DNA from: CAYSHJ01 sp964589725 | GTDB taxonomy: Bacteria; Planctomycetota; Planctomycetia; Planctomycetales; Planctomycetaceae | DNA: 15,217 nt | Direction: 5' to 3' | NCBI GenBank assembly: GCA_964589725.1 | Contig: CAZPUJ010000289.1 | Span: 1-15,217, forward strand | Part shown: positions 1 through 6,570 of the stretch, piece after piece | Numbering within the stretch: the stretch's first letter is position 1 | How the letters are laid out: every line of letters begins with the position of its first letter | Translations under genes and position numbers: made by a program | Notes under the pieces: generated by a model | Databases searched by the model: none | Told to the model about the DNA's origin: nothing | Seen by the model: only the letters and a program-made list of their open reading frames with translations

Positions 1-2174
1 AGCGAATAATCGACGGCCGTGTCCGAAACGGTGATGAGCGTCACGGCGTCGGCCGACAGTTTGGGCACCGCGCGAGCGATGTCGAACGTCAGCACCTCCG
101 GCTGTGTGTTGGCCGAATGCAGCAAAAACTGCGCGGGGCGACCGAGTTTGGATTTCAACTCGTCCGTGCATTGTTCCGGATCGTTCGTCTTCCAGCCGCC
201 GGACGCGGTGAGCGTTGCCTTGTACGCCGGATCGAACCAGACGGCGGCTTGCGTCGTCAGCTTGCTCAATTCCAGCGGCACGAGAGCGGTGATCTCGGCG
301 AGCGCGTCTTCCGGTTCCTTCGGCACGTTGCCTTGCAGCACGACTTCGACCGCTCCGACGCGCGGCTCGGTGAATTCGACGGTCAGCACGTTCGTCACGG
401 GGTCGATGTGCCAGTCTTGCAACGCGGTCGCGTCGACATCGACCGGCAGCCACATCTGCGGAAGCTGCACGCTGACGCTCGATCGCAACGCGCCGGTCAA
501 GTCCCATCGCAGGCGAGACGACATCCGCACCTTGCGGCGTTCGACGACCAGCGCGTGCTCCGCGAAGCCGGTCGATTCGGGAGCTCTTCGCTGAGCCGTG
601 AAGCTCAGTTCATACGGACGCTGCGTGTAGCGAAACGCGCTCAGCGGTAGGTCAGCCTTTCTAGGCTGACCTGGTTGCGCGTTGGAGTCGGGTCGCGCGC
701 CGGGGTCAGGCTGGAAAGCCTGACCTACGAATTGAAACTGATTCAGGTTGATTTGAGTCAGACCCTTCGTCGCGACGTTGCGTAGCGCGAACTGCGGCGC
801 GGCGAAGACTCCGACCAAGCCGAAGTCGCGAGTCACTTGCAACGGCGCGAACTGTGGTATTTTCAACGAGACCGGTTCGGTGCCGAAGCGGCTTTCCAAA
901 AACAGGTCGAACGTCAGCGCCGTTTGATCGCTGACCGCGCGCCGCAGGAAGACTCGCAGCGTGCGACCGTCGGCGTTGTCGGCGAGTTCCCAGCCACCGA
1001 CATCCGGCCCGGTGATCGAGCGAACTCGCAATTCCTTCGGCAACGCGAATGGCACGTCGGCGATCGAACCGCGCGGCACGCGGAATTGCCAACCTGATAC
1101 CATGCGCACGCCGGCGTCTTCGACTTGCACCGCCGTCGCCGAATCCGCTTGCACAATTGCATCGACCGCTCCGGCCGCCTGCTTCGGTTGCCACGCCAGT
1201 CGCACGTCGCCACCACCGCTGATCGGTACCTCGAAATACGTGACCTCTGGAGGATGGGCACTCTTGCCCGTCTTCTCTTTCTCTTTGTTTTCCGTCGACG
1301 GAGCCTCGCGGCCTTTCGAGTCGGGCAAGAGTGCCCAACCTCCGACGCCGCGGCGCACGCGAAATGTGTTGCTCGCGCCGTTCACTCGGAACGCGACCTC
1401 GCCGTCAGGCACGAACAGCAGTCGTCCCGACGGCAGCGGGTCGAGCGACAGCGACAACTGACCGGCCGGGCCGGTTTGTTGAATCGGCAACTCGGCGGTC
1501 AGATCGAGCACATGTAGTCCCGGCTTGTCGAGCACGACGTGCAGGCGTGGCGAGCCCCCCTCGTCTTTGACCACCAGCGGCGCGGGCTGTTCGTCCAGTC
1601 GAGCCTCCGTCAGTGACGCGATCTTCAGCGGCAGCCGCAACACGATCTGTTGCTCGCGAAAACTGAACAGCGTGATTCGCGCGTGCAACCGCGCGGTTAC
1701 AGAACCTTCCGGCTTGTTGTCTGCTTTCGCCGCTTGCGGAACCACGACGAGTAACACCTCGGCGACCAACCCGTCTTGCGGAGCGGGAGCCTTCACGCGC
1801 TGTTCCGGATGAGCGGCGTTCCAGAGTTCGACGAATTTCGCGTGCGGTAGAAAGACTCGTTCGGCCGCGAGCGGATTCTTCGGGTCGTCGTAGGGAATCA
1901 CGATCGTCGGCCGCGGAGCGATGTCCGGACTCGGATTCGCGGGCGGCGTCTCTGGCGTTGGTTGCGCGAAGGCCGAGGTCGTCGCGACGAGCCAGATCAG
2001 AATAACGTACCACCCCACCGGGCTTGCCCCGGTGGTTCTGGGACTTTGCACGACTCGAACGAAGTCGTGCAATAATCTTCGAAAGTAGTGCAAAATCCCG
2101 CGAGCCACCGGGACAAGCCCGGTGGGGGGGCGTCGCATTTCTTGCCGTTCGCCGTTCATTGTCATGCCACCCAT
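1..2174 (-). CDS. Giant exported protein A, paralogue of the two upstream genes; 3' end beyond window
   Basis: One minus-strand frame is open without a stop from about 2174 to position 1 (about 724 codons), so the C-terminus lies off the left edge. Function is unknown. A hydrophobic stretch (YVILIWLVATTSAFA, codons 2012-1968) followed by Gln-Pro looks like a signal peptide. Next comes a block ending HAKFVELWNAAHPEQ that matches the N-terminal blocks of genes B and C, then VGGWELADNADG (near 985) and AFRYTQRPYEL (near 640), both also shared with the neighbours. Only about 115 residues separate the last two blocks, against about 490 in B and C, so a middle region is missing. The start is uncertain: in-frame ATGs at 2174, 2165, 2159 and 2138 lie before or inside a palindromic element, and a GTG at 2018 sits just before the signal peptide. 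None has a clear ribosome binding site. Position 2174 is 7 bases past the stop of gene B, suggesting coupling. The existence of the gene is clear; the start is not. Confidence 0.85.
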   Translation of the reverse strand, partial: MGGMTMNGERQEMRRPPTGLVPVARGILHYFRRLLHDFVRVVQSPRTTGASPVGWYVILIWLVATTSAFAQPTPETPPANPSPDIAPRPTIVIPYDDPKNPLAAERVFLPHAKFVELWNAAHPEQRVKAPAPQDGLVAEVLLVVVPQAAKADNKPEGSVTARLHARITLFSFREQQIVLRLPLKIASLTEARLDEQPAPLVVKDEGGSPRLHVVLDKPGLHVLDLTAELPIQQTGPAGQLSLSLDPLPSGRLLFVPDGEVAFRVNGASNTFRVRRGVGGWALLPDSKGREAPSTENKEKEKTGKSAHPPEVTYFEVPISGGGDVRLAWQPKQAAGAVDAIVQADSATAVQVEDAGVRMVSGWQFRVPRGSIADVPFALPKELRVRSITGPDVGGWELADNADGRTLRVFLRRAVSDQTALTFDLFLESRFGTEPVSLKIPQFAPLQVTRDFGLVGVFAAPQFALRNVATKGLTQINLNQFQFVGQAFQPDPGARPDSNAQPGQPRKADLPLSAFRYTQRPYELSFTAQRRAPESTGFAEHALVVERRKVRMSSRLRWDLTGALRSSVSVQLPQMWLPVDVDATALQDWHIDPVTNVLTVEFTEPRVGAVEVVLQGNVPKEPEDALAEITALVPLELSKLTTQAAVWFDPAYKATLTASGGWKTNDPEQCTDELKSKLGRPAQFLLHSANTQPEVLTFDIARAVPKLSADAVTLITVSDTAVDYS
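647..728. repeat. Inverted-repeat element of two small palindromes, in frame inside gene A
   Basis: Two 25-base arms (647-671 and 704-728) are inverted copies with three mismatches. Each begins GTAGGTCAG at its outer end and is itself a hairpin with 9-base stems and a 4-base loop. The 32-base spacer is open in the frame of gene A. The element is translated as VGQAFQPDPGARPD through GQPRKADLP, directly before the conserved AFRY block. No transposase is present and no target duplication is visible. Confidence 0.85.
1249..1343. repeat. Inverted-repeat element with GGGCACTCTTGCCCG arms, in frame inside gene A
   Basis: Arms at 1249-1270 and 1322-1343 are 22 bases long and inverted with one mismatch; the core GGGCACTCTTGCCCG is perfect in both. 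The 51-base spacer is open in the frame of gene A. The translated product is GGWALLPDSKGRE at one end and EKTGKSAHPPE at the other, with a charged, low-complexity Lys/Glu-rich middle. It lies between beta-rich parts of the protein, as expected of a tolerated linker. Confidence 0.85.
2013..2127. repeat. 115-bp MITE-like palindromic element at the 5' end of gene A
   Basis: The ends are inverted copies of about 39 bases, starting CCCCACCGGGCTTG and running through to TTTGCAC, with a few mismatches and one indel. Each end holds its own hairpin (CCACCGGG, 5-base loop, CCCGGTGG). A central hairpin lies at 2046-2072 (TTGCACGAC, 9-base loop, GTCGTGCAA). No transposase and no obvious target duplication are seen. 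The whole element is free of stops in the gene A frame and ends at the codons that begin the signal peptide, so it either encodes an N-terminal extension or has replaced the original start. Confidence 0.85.
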
Positions 2175-2181
2175 TGAGGAC

Positions 2182-5100
2182 TCACGCACTTTTTGTTCGA
2201 GTCAGCGGTTGCCGCCAAAATTGTTGCGTCTTCATCCGAGGCCACAGCTTCGCAAACCGATCGCACGCGCCGCAGAGCAGCCACAGGCCGACTGTGGCCA
2301 GCGTGCCGAAGAAGATTCCGTCGAGGATCGTTTGGCCGCCGTGCGGAACGAGCGTGGCCAAGCCCAGCGGGAGGGTCAGGCCCAACACGGCCCAGGTCAC
2401 TTTCAGGCGTCGAGCGGTCGACGGTAGGCACCATCCGACGAACGCCAGCGCGGCGATCCAGAACCAACGTCCCGTCCAACCGGCTCCGCGATTCTCGTAA
2501 GCCAGTTCCAACCCAATCCCTTTCGTTTCCGTGCCCAGGTATCGAAACTTCTTCGTCGCCGCGTTCGCTTGAGCCTCCAACGCCATCGTCAGCGACAACA
2601 AGCCGCCCACTTCGCGTCCGGGCAGCACGGCATCCCCTAAGTTGAAGGCGTCGGATGCGCTCGCCTTGTCTTCGGGTTGAGGTTGCTGGATTTGAGCGAT
2701 CTGTCCTTGGAGGTCCATGACCTTCTCGGCATCCCGCTCATTGCCGCGCAGGATAAAGGGACGACTTTCATCTGCGGGTTTCTCGGAGGGAGCGTCTTTC
2801 GCGGCAGCGGCGAGAGGCGGAGCCGCAGGTGCCGCCCATGTCTGAGTGGAGGCGTCCGAACGAGCCAATCCCATCGTTGTGCGGGACTCGGCGGCAGTCG
2901 CCGCAATTTCCTGCGGATGGCTGCCACCGGTGAAATCGACGTTGCTCAGCGCCAAGCCCCATTGCTTGAGGTCATTCTTGGCGGACGAACGCCTCGCGGC
3001 CTCACGAGCTTGTTGTGTCGCGGGCAATAACACAGCCAATAAGAGCGCAGCAACTATTGGTAACGTCGCCGCGCCGATCCAGCCCCATCGAAAGCCAACC
3101 CACATCAATCCGACCAACAACAAAACAACCAGCACAGCTCCGAGCATTCGAGAAATGTTCCATTGATCTGGCAAAACCAACGACTGCGGCAGTTGACTGA
3201 GCCAGCTTGTGAATTCGAGTGGCGAGTCGGGGACGAACGCGCCGTGGCTGTCGGTCAGCAACAAGTCATACGGGTAGTGCAATTGCCATTGTTGGTCGAG
3301 CACCTGCATCGGCTGCGACGTGCCGGCTCCGTTAAGCACTGTCAGCTCCGGCGGCGGCTGACGCAACTCGCCCGTGCCGCTCAAGGCCGGCACGTGAGTC
3401 CGATAGAACAGTTGCAACGTCCGCTCGTCCTCCACGTCGTCGGACGGCGGCAACGGGATCAAGAACGAATCCTCCGTGCGCCGGACTTCGACCGGCTGCC
3501 CATCAATCAACGCGGCCCACAGGTCGGCTTTGCCTCGCTCCCTCTCCCCCGCAGCGGGGGAGAGGGCTGGGGTGAGGGGTGCGGCTGTCGATTGACTCGC
3601 GGAAGCAGGCTCAGCGGATGACGAATCGCGAGATGAGAGTTTTGCGGAGCGCTCGTTTCCCTCACCCGGCCTTCGGCCACCCTCTCCCAAGGGGAGAGGG
3701 GATGAGAGGGCGTCGAACTGCACCCGCAGGCTTTGCACGCCGACGGCGGAGAACTGGAACGTTGCTTGATGCTGGAACTCGCCCGCCGCGCTGAGCACGC
3801 TGGTGATCGAGGCCACTCGGCAGATGGCGGTCGGCACGGGCAGTCGCTCGAATCGTTCGTCGCTTACCGACACGTCGTAGCCGCGCATGACATACCGAAA
3901 CGCCGCGACGATTCGCTGGCTGGGGAAATACGCCGCCGGCATCGGCAAGTCGATTGGATCAACCTCCGGCAACTTGGCCTTGGCGACGTCCAGCCCTTCG
4001 ATCTTCAGCCGCTGATCCCCTTCCGCCTCGATCGCGATGAAGCCATGCTGTCGATCCGCCGCGAGGATTCGGAGTTGTGGCAAGGCGAGCGGGGGGCGTA
4101 AGCCCCCTGATGCGTTCGAGTCTACACGCGCTGGTTTGGCGTCAGTTGCTTTGATGATTTTCGGAGCATCGATGAGTTTGGGAGCATCAGGGGGCTGACG
4201 CCCCCCGCTCGCCTCGCGTGGCACCACCGACGTCACCGACAGCGTCTCGTTCCCAGTGAGATGCTGATCCAGCCGCAGCGTCCAAATCCGTTCGTGAGTC
4301 ATGTCGTCCAGACGCGATGTTTGCTCGACAATCCGCGCCGCTCCGTTGAGCAACGCGAAACGCAAGTCGGTGCCGGCGGATTCCGACACGGCGACATCGA
4401 ACACTCGCAGACCGCCGCCGCGAATCTCCAAGTCGGCTTCGAAGTGCGTGTGCAGCGTCTGCTTGTCGAGCCGTGCGAACGTCAGCGTGCGTGCGGAGAC
4501 TCGCGACGGCTTGCGCTCGATCTTCAGCACGCCGCTGAACACCGAGTCTTGATACATGAACCCCAAGCGAGCTCCCGGCACCGGCACGTTTGCCGGGTCG
4601 AGACCCTTAATCTCGCCGGGCACGACGTCCAAGTCGGCGTCCGCTTTGATGGCGTAGGTTCCCTCGGTGACCGACGACTGCGGCAGTCGCAGTTGCGGCA
4701 ACGTGATCTCGACCGGTGCGTCCTCGACCGGCCAGTCGTCCGGGTCGCGATGCGCGTTCACTTGCAACTTGACGGGCGTCCCCGGTCGCAACGGCTGGGG
4801 CAACGGCACGCGAATTTGATGCATGCCCGGTTCCAGCGGCTGCGTGTTCCACGGCAATGTTTGACCGTTGACGATGACCGCCGAGATCAGCCAGTCTGCC
4901 GGCAACGCGAGTTCCAATTCGAACAGCGGCGTGAACGAGGTCTCGACGGTCGCGGCCGTGACCAGGTCCAGTCCACGAGCATTCAAATCGAAGATCGACG
5001 AGATGCTGGCTTGAACATCCTGAGCCTTCGGCTGCGCGACGAAGCCGAGCGCGAAGTCTTCTTTCCAGACATCAAACAGCAGCGACAACTGCCCGGCATC

Positions 5101-6510
5101 GGTCGCCCCCGACGTGCCGATAGTTTGCAAGTCGGCATCGCTGACCGACGCGGTTCGCACACCGGTGGACTCGACCGTGCGCAGCCGCACTGACGGAGCG
5201 TGTTGCACGAGCACTCGGCCGATGTGCGACGTGACTTGACTGATCGTCAACGTCGGCACGCGCCACGCATCGCCCGCCGGCACGGCCATCACGCCACGAA
5301 AGTCGATCCGCCGAGCACCGTCAAACGGCTGCCGATAATTCAACGTGATTCGCGTGGTCGTGGCGTCGTTCGGATTGTCGGCCAGCTCCCACGCTTCCAG
5401 CCCGCTGGAATCAACGTCGGTGATTTCGAGCGTCTTCGGCACCAAACAAACCAGACGATCCAGCGGCGTGCCGTGAACCTGCAACGTCGTGACCGCATGG
5501 AACGTTACTTCGCCCGGAGCGACTCGCAGTCCGAAGCCGGTCGTCGCGAATAGCAGTGAGTCGGTCGCACGCTCGCGCTGTCGATCGGTCAGTTGCAACG
5601 CGACGGCATTGCGGTTTCCCCCGACCGCCAGTTCATAATTCGCCGGTTGATCCGCCGGAGCCGGCCGCTCGACAGTCAGCCCGTCGAGTTGCAGATGCTT
5701 GCCCGCCAGCACCGCGATGCTGAGCTGGCCCGGAACACCCGGCAACACACCGACCGACACGATCTTGTCCGCGCCGACCGTGCCGAGCGGCTGAGACAAC
5801 TCCAGCGTGAGAATCTGCTCGCCCCTCGCGTCGTTCAGCAACACGAGATTTTGTTCCTCTCGCCCCAACCGCGCCGGTTGTCCGTTGAGCTTCGCCTGCT
5901 CGACCGACATTCCAGCAATCGGCAGCAACAGCACCTGCCAGCCATCGACCAGTTGTGTGAACTTCACTTCCGCCGTGACGAGCAATTGTTCGCCATCAAA
6001 CTTCGCGGAGTACGTCGCTCCGGAAACGACATACCCCACAGACGCCGGTTCTTGATCCGGGGTATTCTTCTTCGCCTCACGGTACAGCTTCAGGAATTCG
6101 TCCTTTGGCAGTAGCACGCCGCGCTGATCGCGAGCGATGACAGTTTCGAGTTCCTCAATCGGCACAAACACGCGCCGACCTGGGATGTCGTCGTCGGATT
6201 TGTCTTGTGCGACACCGAACGCACAGAAGAGGCAACCGACCAGCCACGTGACGACAGAAAGGGCGAACAACCTTTGAACAGAAGGACGCAAAGGACGCGA
6301 AGACTGGAAAAACGATTCTTGCCCGGATTGTGTACAGGACAACACTAGCCCCAAGCGAGGGCCAGACAATGACATTCCCTCGCTCGCGCGTTGGGCTAGT
6401 GTGTGACACACTGTCGCGGACGTTTTCCGTCGGGGCGCAATTCGGGCTTGCCGTATCCCTTCGCGACCTTTGCGGCCTTCTGTTCCAGAGTTCTTGGTGT
6501 TGTCGTTCAT
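2182..6510 (-). CDS. Giant exported/membrane protein B with DUF1559-like prepilin segment and C-terminal membrane helices
   Basis: This 1442-residue protein has no function I recognise. Residues 1-80 derive largely from two nested repeats; a hydrophobic segment follows (LFALSVVTWLVGCLFCAFGVAQ, about 81-102). Then come RRVFVPIEELE and PKDEFLKLYREA (the N-terminal block shared with A and C), LEAWELADNPND (about 372) and AFRYVMRGYDV (about 868), set in long stretches that read as beta-rich. From about 1115 there is a membrane region containing LLPATQQAREAARRSSAKND (about 1155-1175), strikingly like the N-terminal signature of planctomycete DUF1559 prepilin-like proteins. A Pro/Ala/Gln-rich stretch follows, then three further membrane helices (about 1345-1415) and a basic tail. 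The ATG at 6510 has AGGAG six bases upstream, supporting this start. An in-frame TTG at 6270 would place the signal peptide at the N-terminus. Middle gene of the likely C-B-A operon. Confidence 0.9.
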   Translation of the reverse strand: MNDNTKNSGTEGRKGREGIRQARIAPRRKTSATVCHTLAQRASEGMSLSGPRLGLVLSCTQSGQESFFQSSRPLRPSVQRLFALSVVTWLVGCLFCAFGVAQDKSDDDIPGRRVFVPIEELETVIARDQRGVLLPKDEFLKLYREAKKNTPDQEPASVGYVVSGATYSAKFDGEQLLVTAEVKFTQLVDGWQVLLLPIAGMSVEQAKLNGQPARLGREEQNLVLLNDARGEQILTLELSQPLGTVGADKIVSVGVLPGVPGQLSIAVLAGKHLQLDGLTVERPAPADQPANYELAVGGNRNAVALQLTDRQRERATDSLLFATTGFGLRVAPGEVTFHAVTTLQVHGTPLDRLVCLVPKTLEITDVDSSGLEAWELADNPNDATTTRITLNYRQPFDGARRIDFRGVMAVPAGDAWRVPTLTISQVTSHIGRVLVQHAPSVRLRTVESTGVRTASVSDADLQTIGTSGATDAGQLSLLFDVWKEDFALGFVAQPKAQDVQASISSIFDLNARGLDLVTAATVETSFTPLFELELALPADWLISAVIVNGQTLPWNTQPLEPGMHQIRVPLPQPLRPGTPVKLQVNAHRDPDDWPVEDAPVEITLPQLRLPQSSVTEGTYAIKADADLDVVPGEIKGLDPANVPVPGARLGFMYQDSVFSGVLKIERKPSRVSARTLTFARLDKQTLHTHFEADLEIRGGGLRVFDVAVSESAGTDLRFALLNGAARIVEQTSRLDDMTHERIWTLRLDQHLTGNETLSVTSVVPREASGGRQPPDAPKLIDAPKIIKATDAKPARVDSNASGGLRPPLALPQLRILAADRQHGFIAIEAEGDQRLKIEGLDVAKAKLPEVDPIDLPMPAAYFPSQRIVAAFRYVMRGYDVSVSDERFERLPVPTAICRVASITSVLSAAGEFQHQATFQFSAVGVQSLRVQFDALSSPLPLGEGGRRPGEGNERSAKLSSRDSSSAEPASASQSTAAPLTPALSPAAGERERGKADLWAALIDGQPVEVRRTEDSFLIPLPPSDDVEDERTLQLFYRTHVPALSGTGELRQPPPELTVLNGAGTSQPMQVLDQQWQLHYPYDLLLTDSHGAFVPDSPLEFTSWLSQLPQSLVLPDQWNISRMLGAVLVVLLLVGLMWVGFRWGWIGAATLPIVAALLLAVLLPATQQAREAARRSSAKNDLKQWGLALSNVDFTGGSHPQEIAATAAESRTTMGLARSDASTQTWAAPAAPPLAAAAKDAPSEKPADESRPFILRGNERDAEKVMDLQGQIAQIQQPQPEDKASASDAFNLGDAVLPGREVGGLLSLTMALEAQANAATKKFRYLGTETKGIGLELAYENRGAGWTGRWFWIAALAFVGWCLPSTARRLKVTWAVLGLTLPLGLATLVPHGGQTILDGIFFGTLATVGLWLLCGACDRFAKLWPRMKTQQFWRQPLTRTKSA
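3540..3700. repeat. Pair of inverted G/C-rich palindromes (CCCTCTCCC type) inside gene B
   Basis: The left unit has a perfect 11-base stem (CCCTCTCCCCC, loop GCAGC, GGGGGAGAGGG; 3540-3566) followed by GGGGTGAGGG. The right unit, in inverted orientation, has a 9-base CCCTCTCCC/GGGAGAGGG stem (3680-3700) plus GGCCTTCGGCC (3668-3678) and CCCTCACCC (3659-3667). They are variants of one family. Translated in gene B they give SSPLPLGEGGRRPGEG and LTPALSPAAGERERG, separated by a Ser/Ala-rich spacer. The insert falls between LRVQFDAL and ADLWAALIDGQ, a junction that is uninterrupted at the matching place in gene A. Confidence 0.85.
4083..4214. repeat. 132-bp element with 31-base inverted arms inside gene B
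   Basis: Arms at 4083-4113 and 4184-4214 match in 30 of 31 bases; the outer half reads AGGCGAGCGGGGGGCGT. The 70-base spacer is open in the gene B frame. The element encodes EASGGRQPPDAP at one end and NASGGLRPPLA at the other. It lies just before LPQLRILAADRQHGF, which aligns with IPQFAPLQVTRDFGL in gene A. The 6-mer GTGGCA occurs directly left of the left arm (4077-4082) and three bases right of the right arm (4218-4223), a possible but weak target duplication. Confidence 0.85.
4153..4188. repeat. Two tandem 18-bp units inside the 4083-4214 element
   Basis: GATGATTTTCGGAGCATC (4153-4170) is followed at once by GATGAGTTTGGGAGCATC (4171-4188), with 16 of 18 bases identical. On the minus strand they encode a duplicated hexapeptide, DAPKLI then DAPKII. 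The unit length keeps the frame, as expected of a recent slippage duplication. The second unit overlaps the start of the right arm. Confidence 0.75.
6276..6485. repeat. Inverted pair of 27-base units flanking the N-terminal coding region of gene B
   Basis: GAACAGAAGGACGCAAAGG... at 6276-6302 on the plus strand has an inverted partner at 6459-6485; 25 of 27 bases match. The pair spans 210 bases and encloses a second palindrome (6342-6402), so one insertion seems nested in another. Both units are translated as part of gene B: NSGTEGRKGREG at the upstream end and RPLRPSVQ at the downstream end, immediately before the hydrophobic segment. Confidence 0.8.
6342..6402. repeat. Nested imperfect palindrome with ACACTAGCCC ends, in gene B
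   Basis: The left arm (6342-6361) reads ACACTAGCCC then CAA then GCGAGGG. The right arm (6378-6402) is the inverted form with several extra bases between the same two cores. It resembles the element at 10310-10372 (CACTAA.CCGAAGCG...GCGAGGG), so both probably belong to one family. It encodes CHTLAQRASEGMSLSGPRLG, including an in-frame ATG at 6375 that is a possible alternative start for gene B. Confidence 0.65.
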
Positions 6511-6516
6511 CGAGCG

Positions 6517-6521
6517 CTCCT
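6517..6521 (-). promoter_or_regulatory. Ribosome binding site of gene B (AGGAG)
   Basis: Read on the minus strand, AGGAG is followed by a six-base spacer and the ATG at 6510. It supports translation of the repeat-derived N-terminal 80 residues rather than a start further downstream. Confidence 0.6.
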
Positions 6522-6570
6522 GGCTGGCTGCAAGTCGTCTTTTTTCGCGGTCGTCTCAGACTCGCCGCCG

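Noticed and set aside
706..2013. Open frames on the minus strand at 706-1338 and 1405-2013 as separate genes
   Set aside because: They are Arg/Ser-rich and in other frames than the continuous gene A frame, which carries the signal peptide and the blocks shared with B and C.
2925..3075. A separate DUF1559 pilin gene
   Set aside because: There is no prepilin cleavage site (FTLIE type) or start nearby, and the frame is continuous with gene B on both sides.
647..4214. CRISPR-like repeats
   Set aside because: The repeats are inverted pairs from different families, not regularly spaced direct repeats, and no cas gene is present.
4261..5193. 310-codon open frame on the plus strand
   Set aside because: It is antisense to well-supported gene B and is Arg/Gln-rich, as expected of a GC-rich shadow. 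The same holds for 8905-9657 and 5593-6114 on the plus strand.
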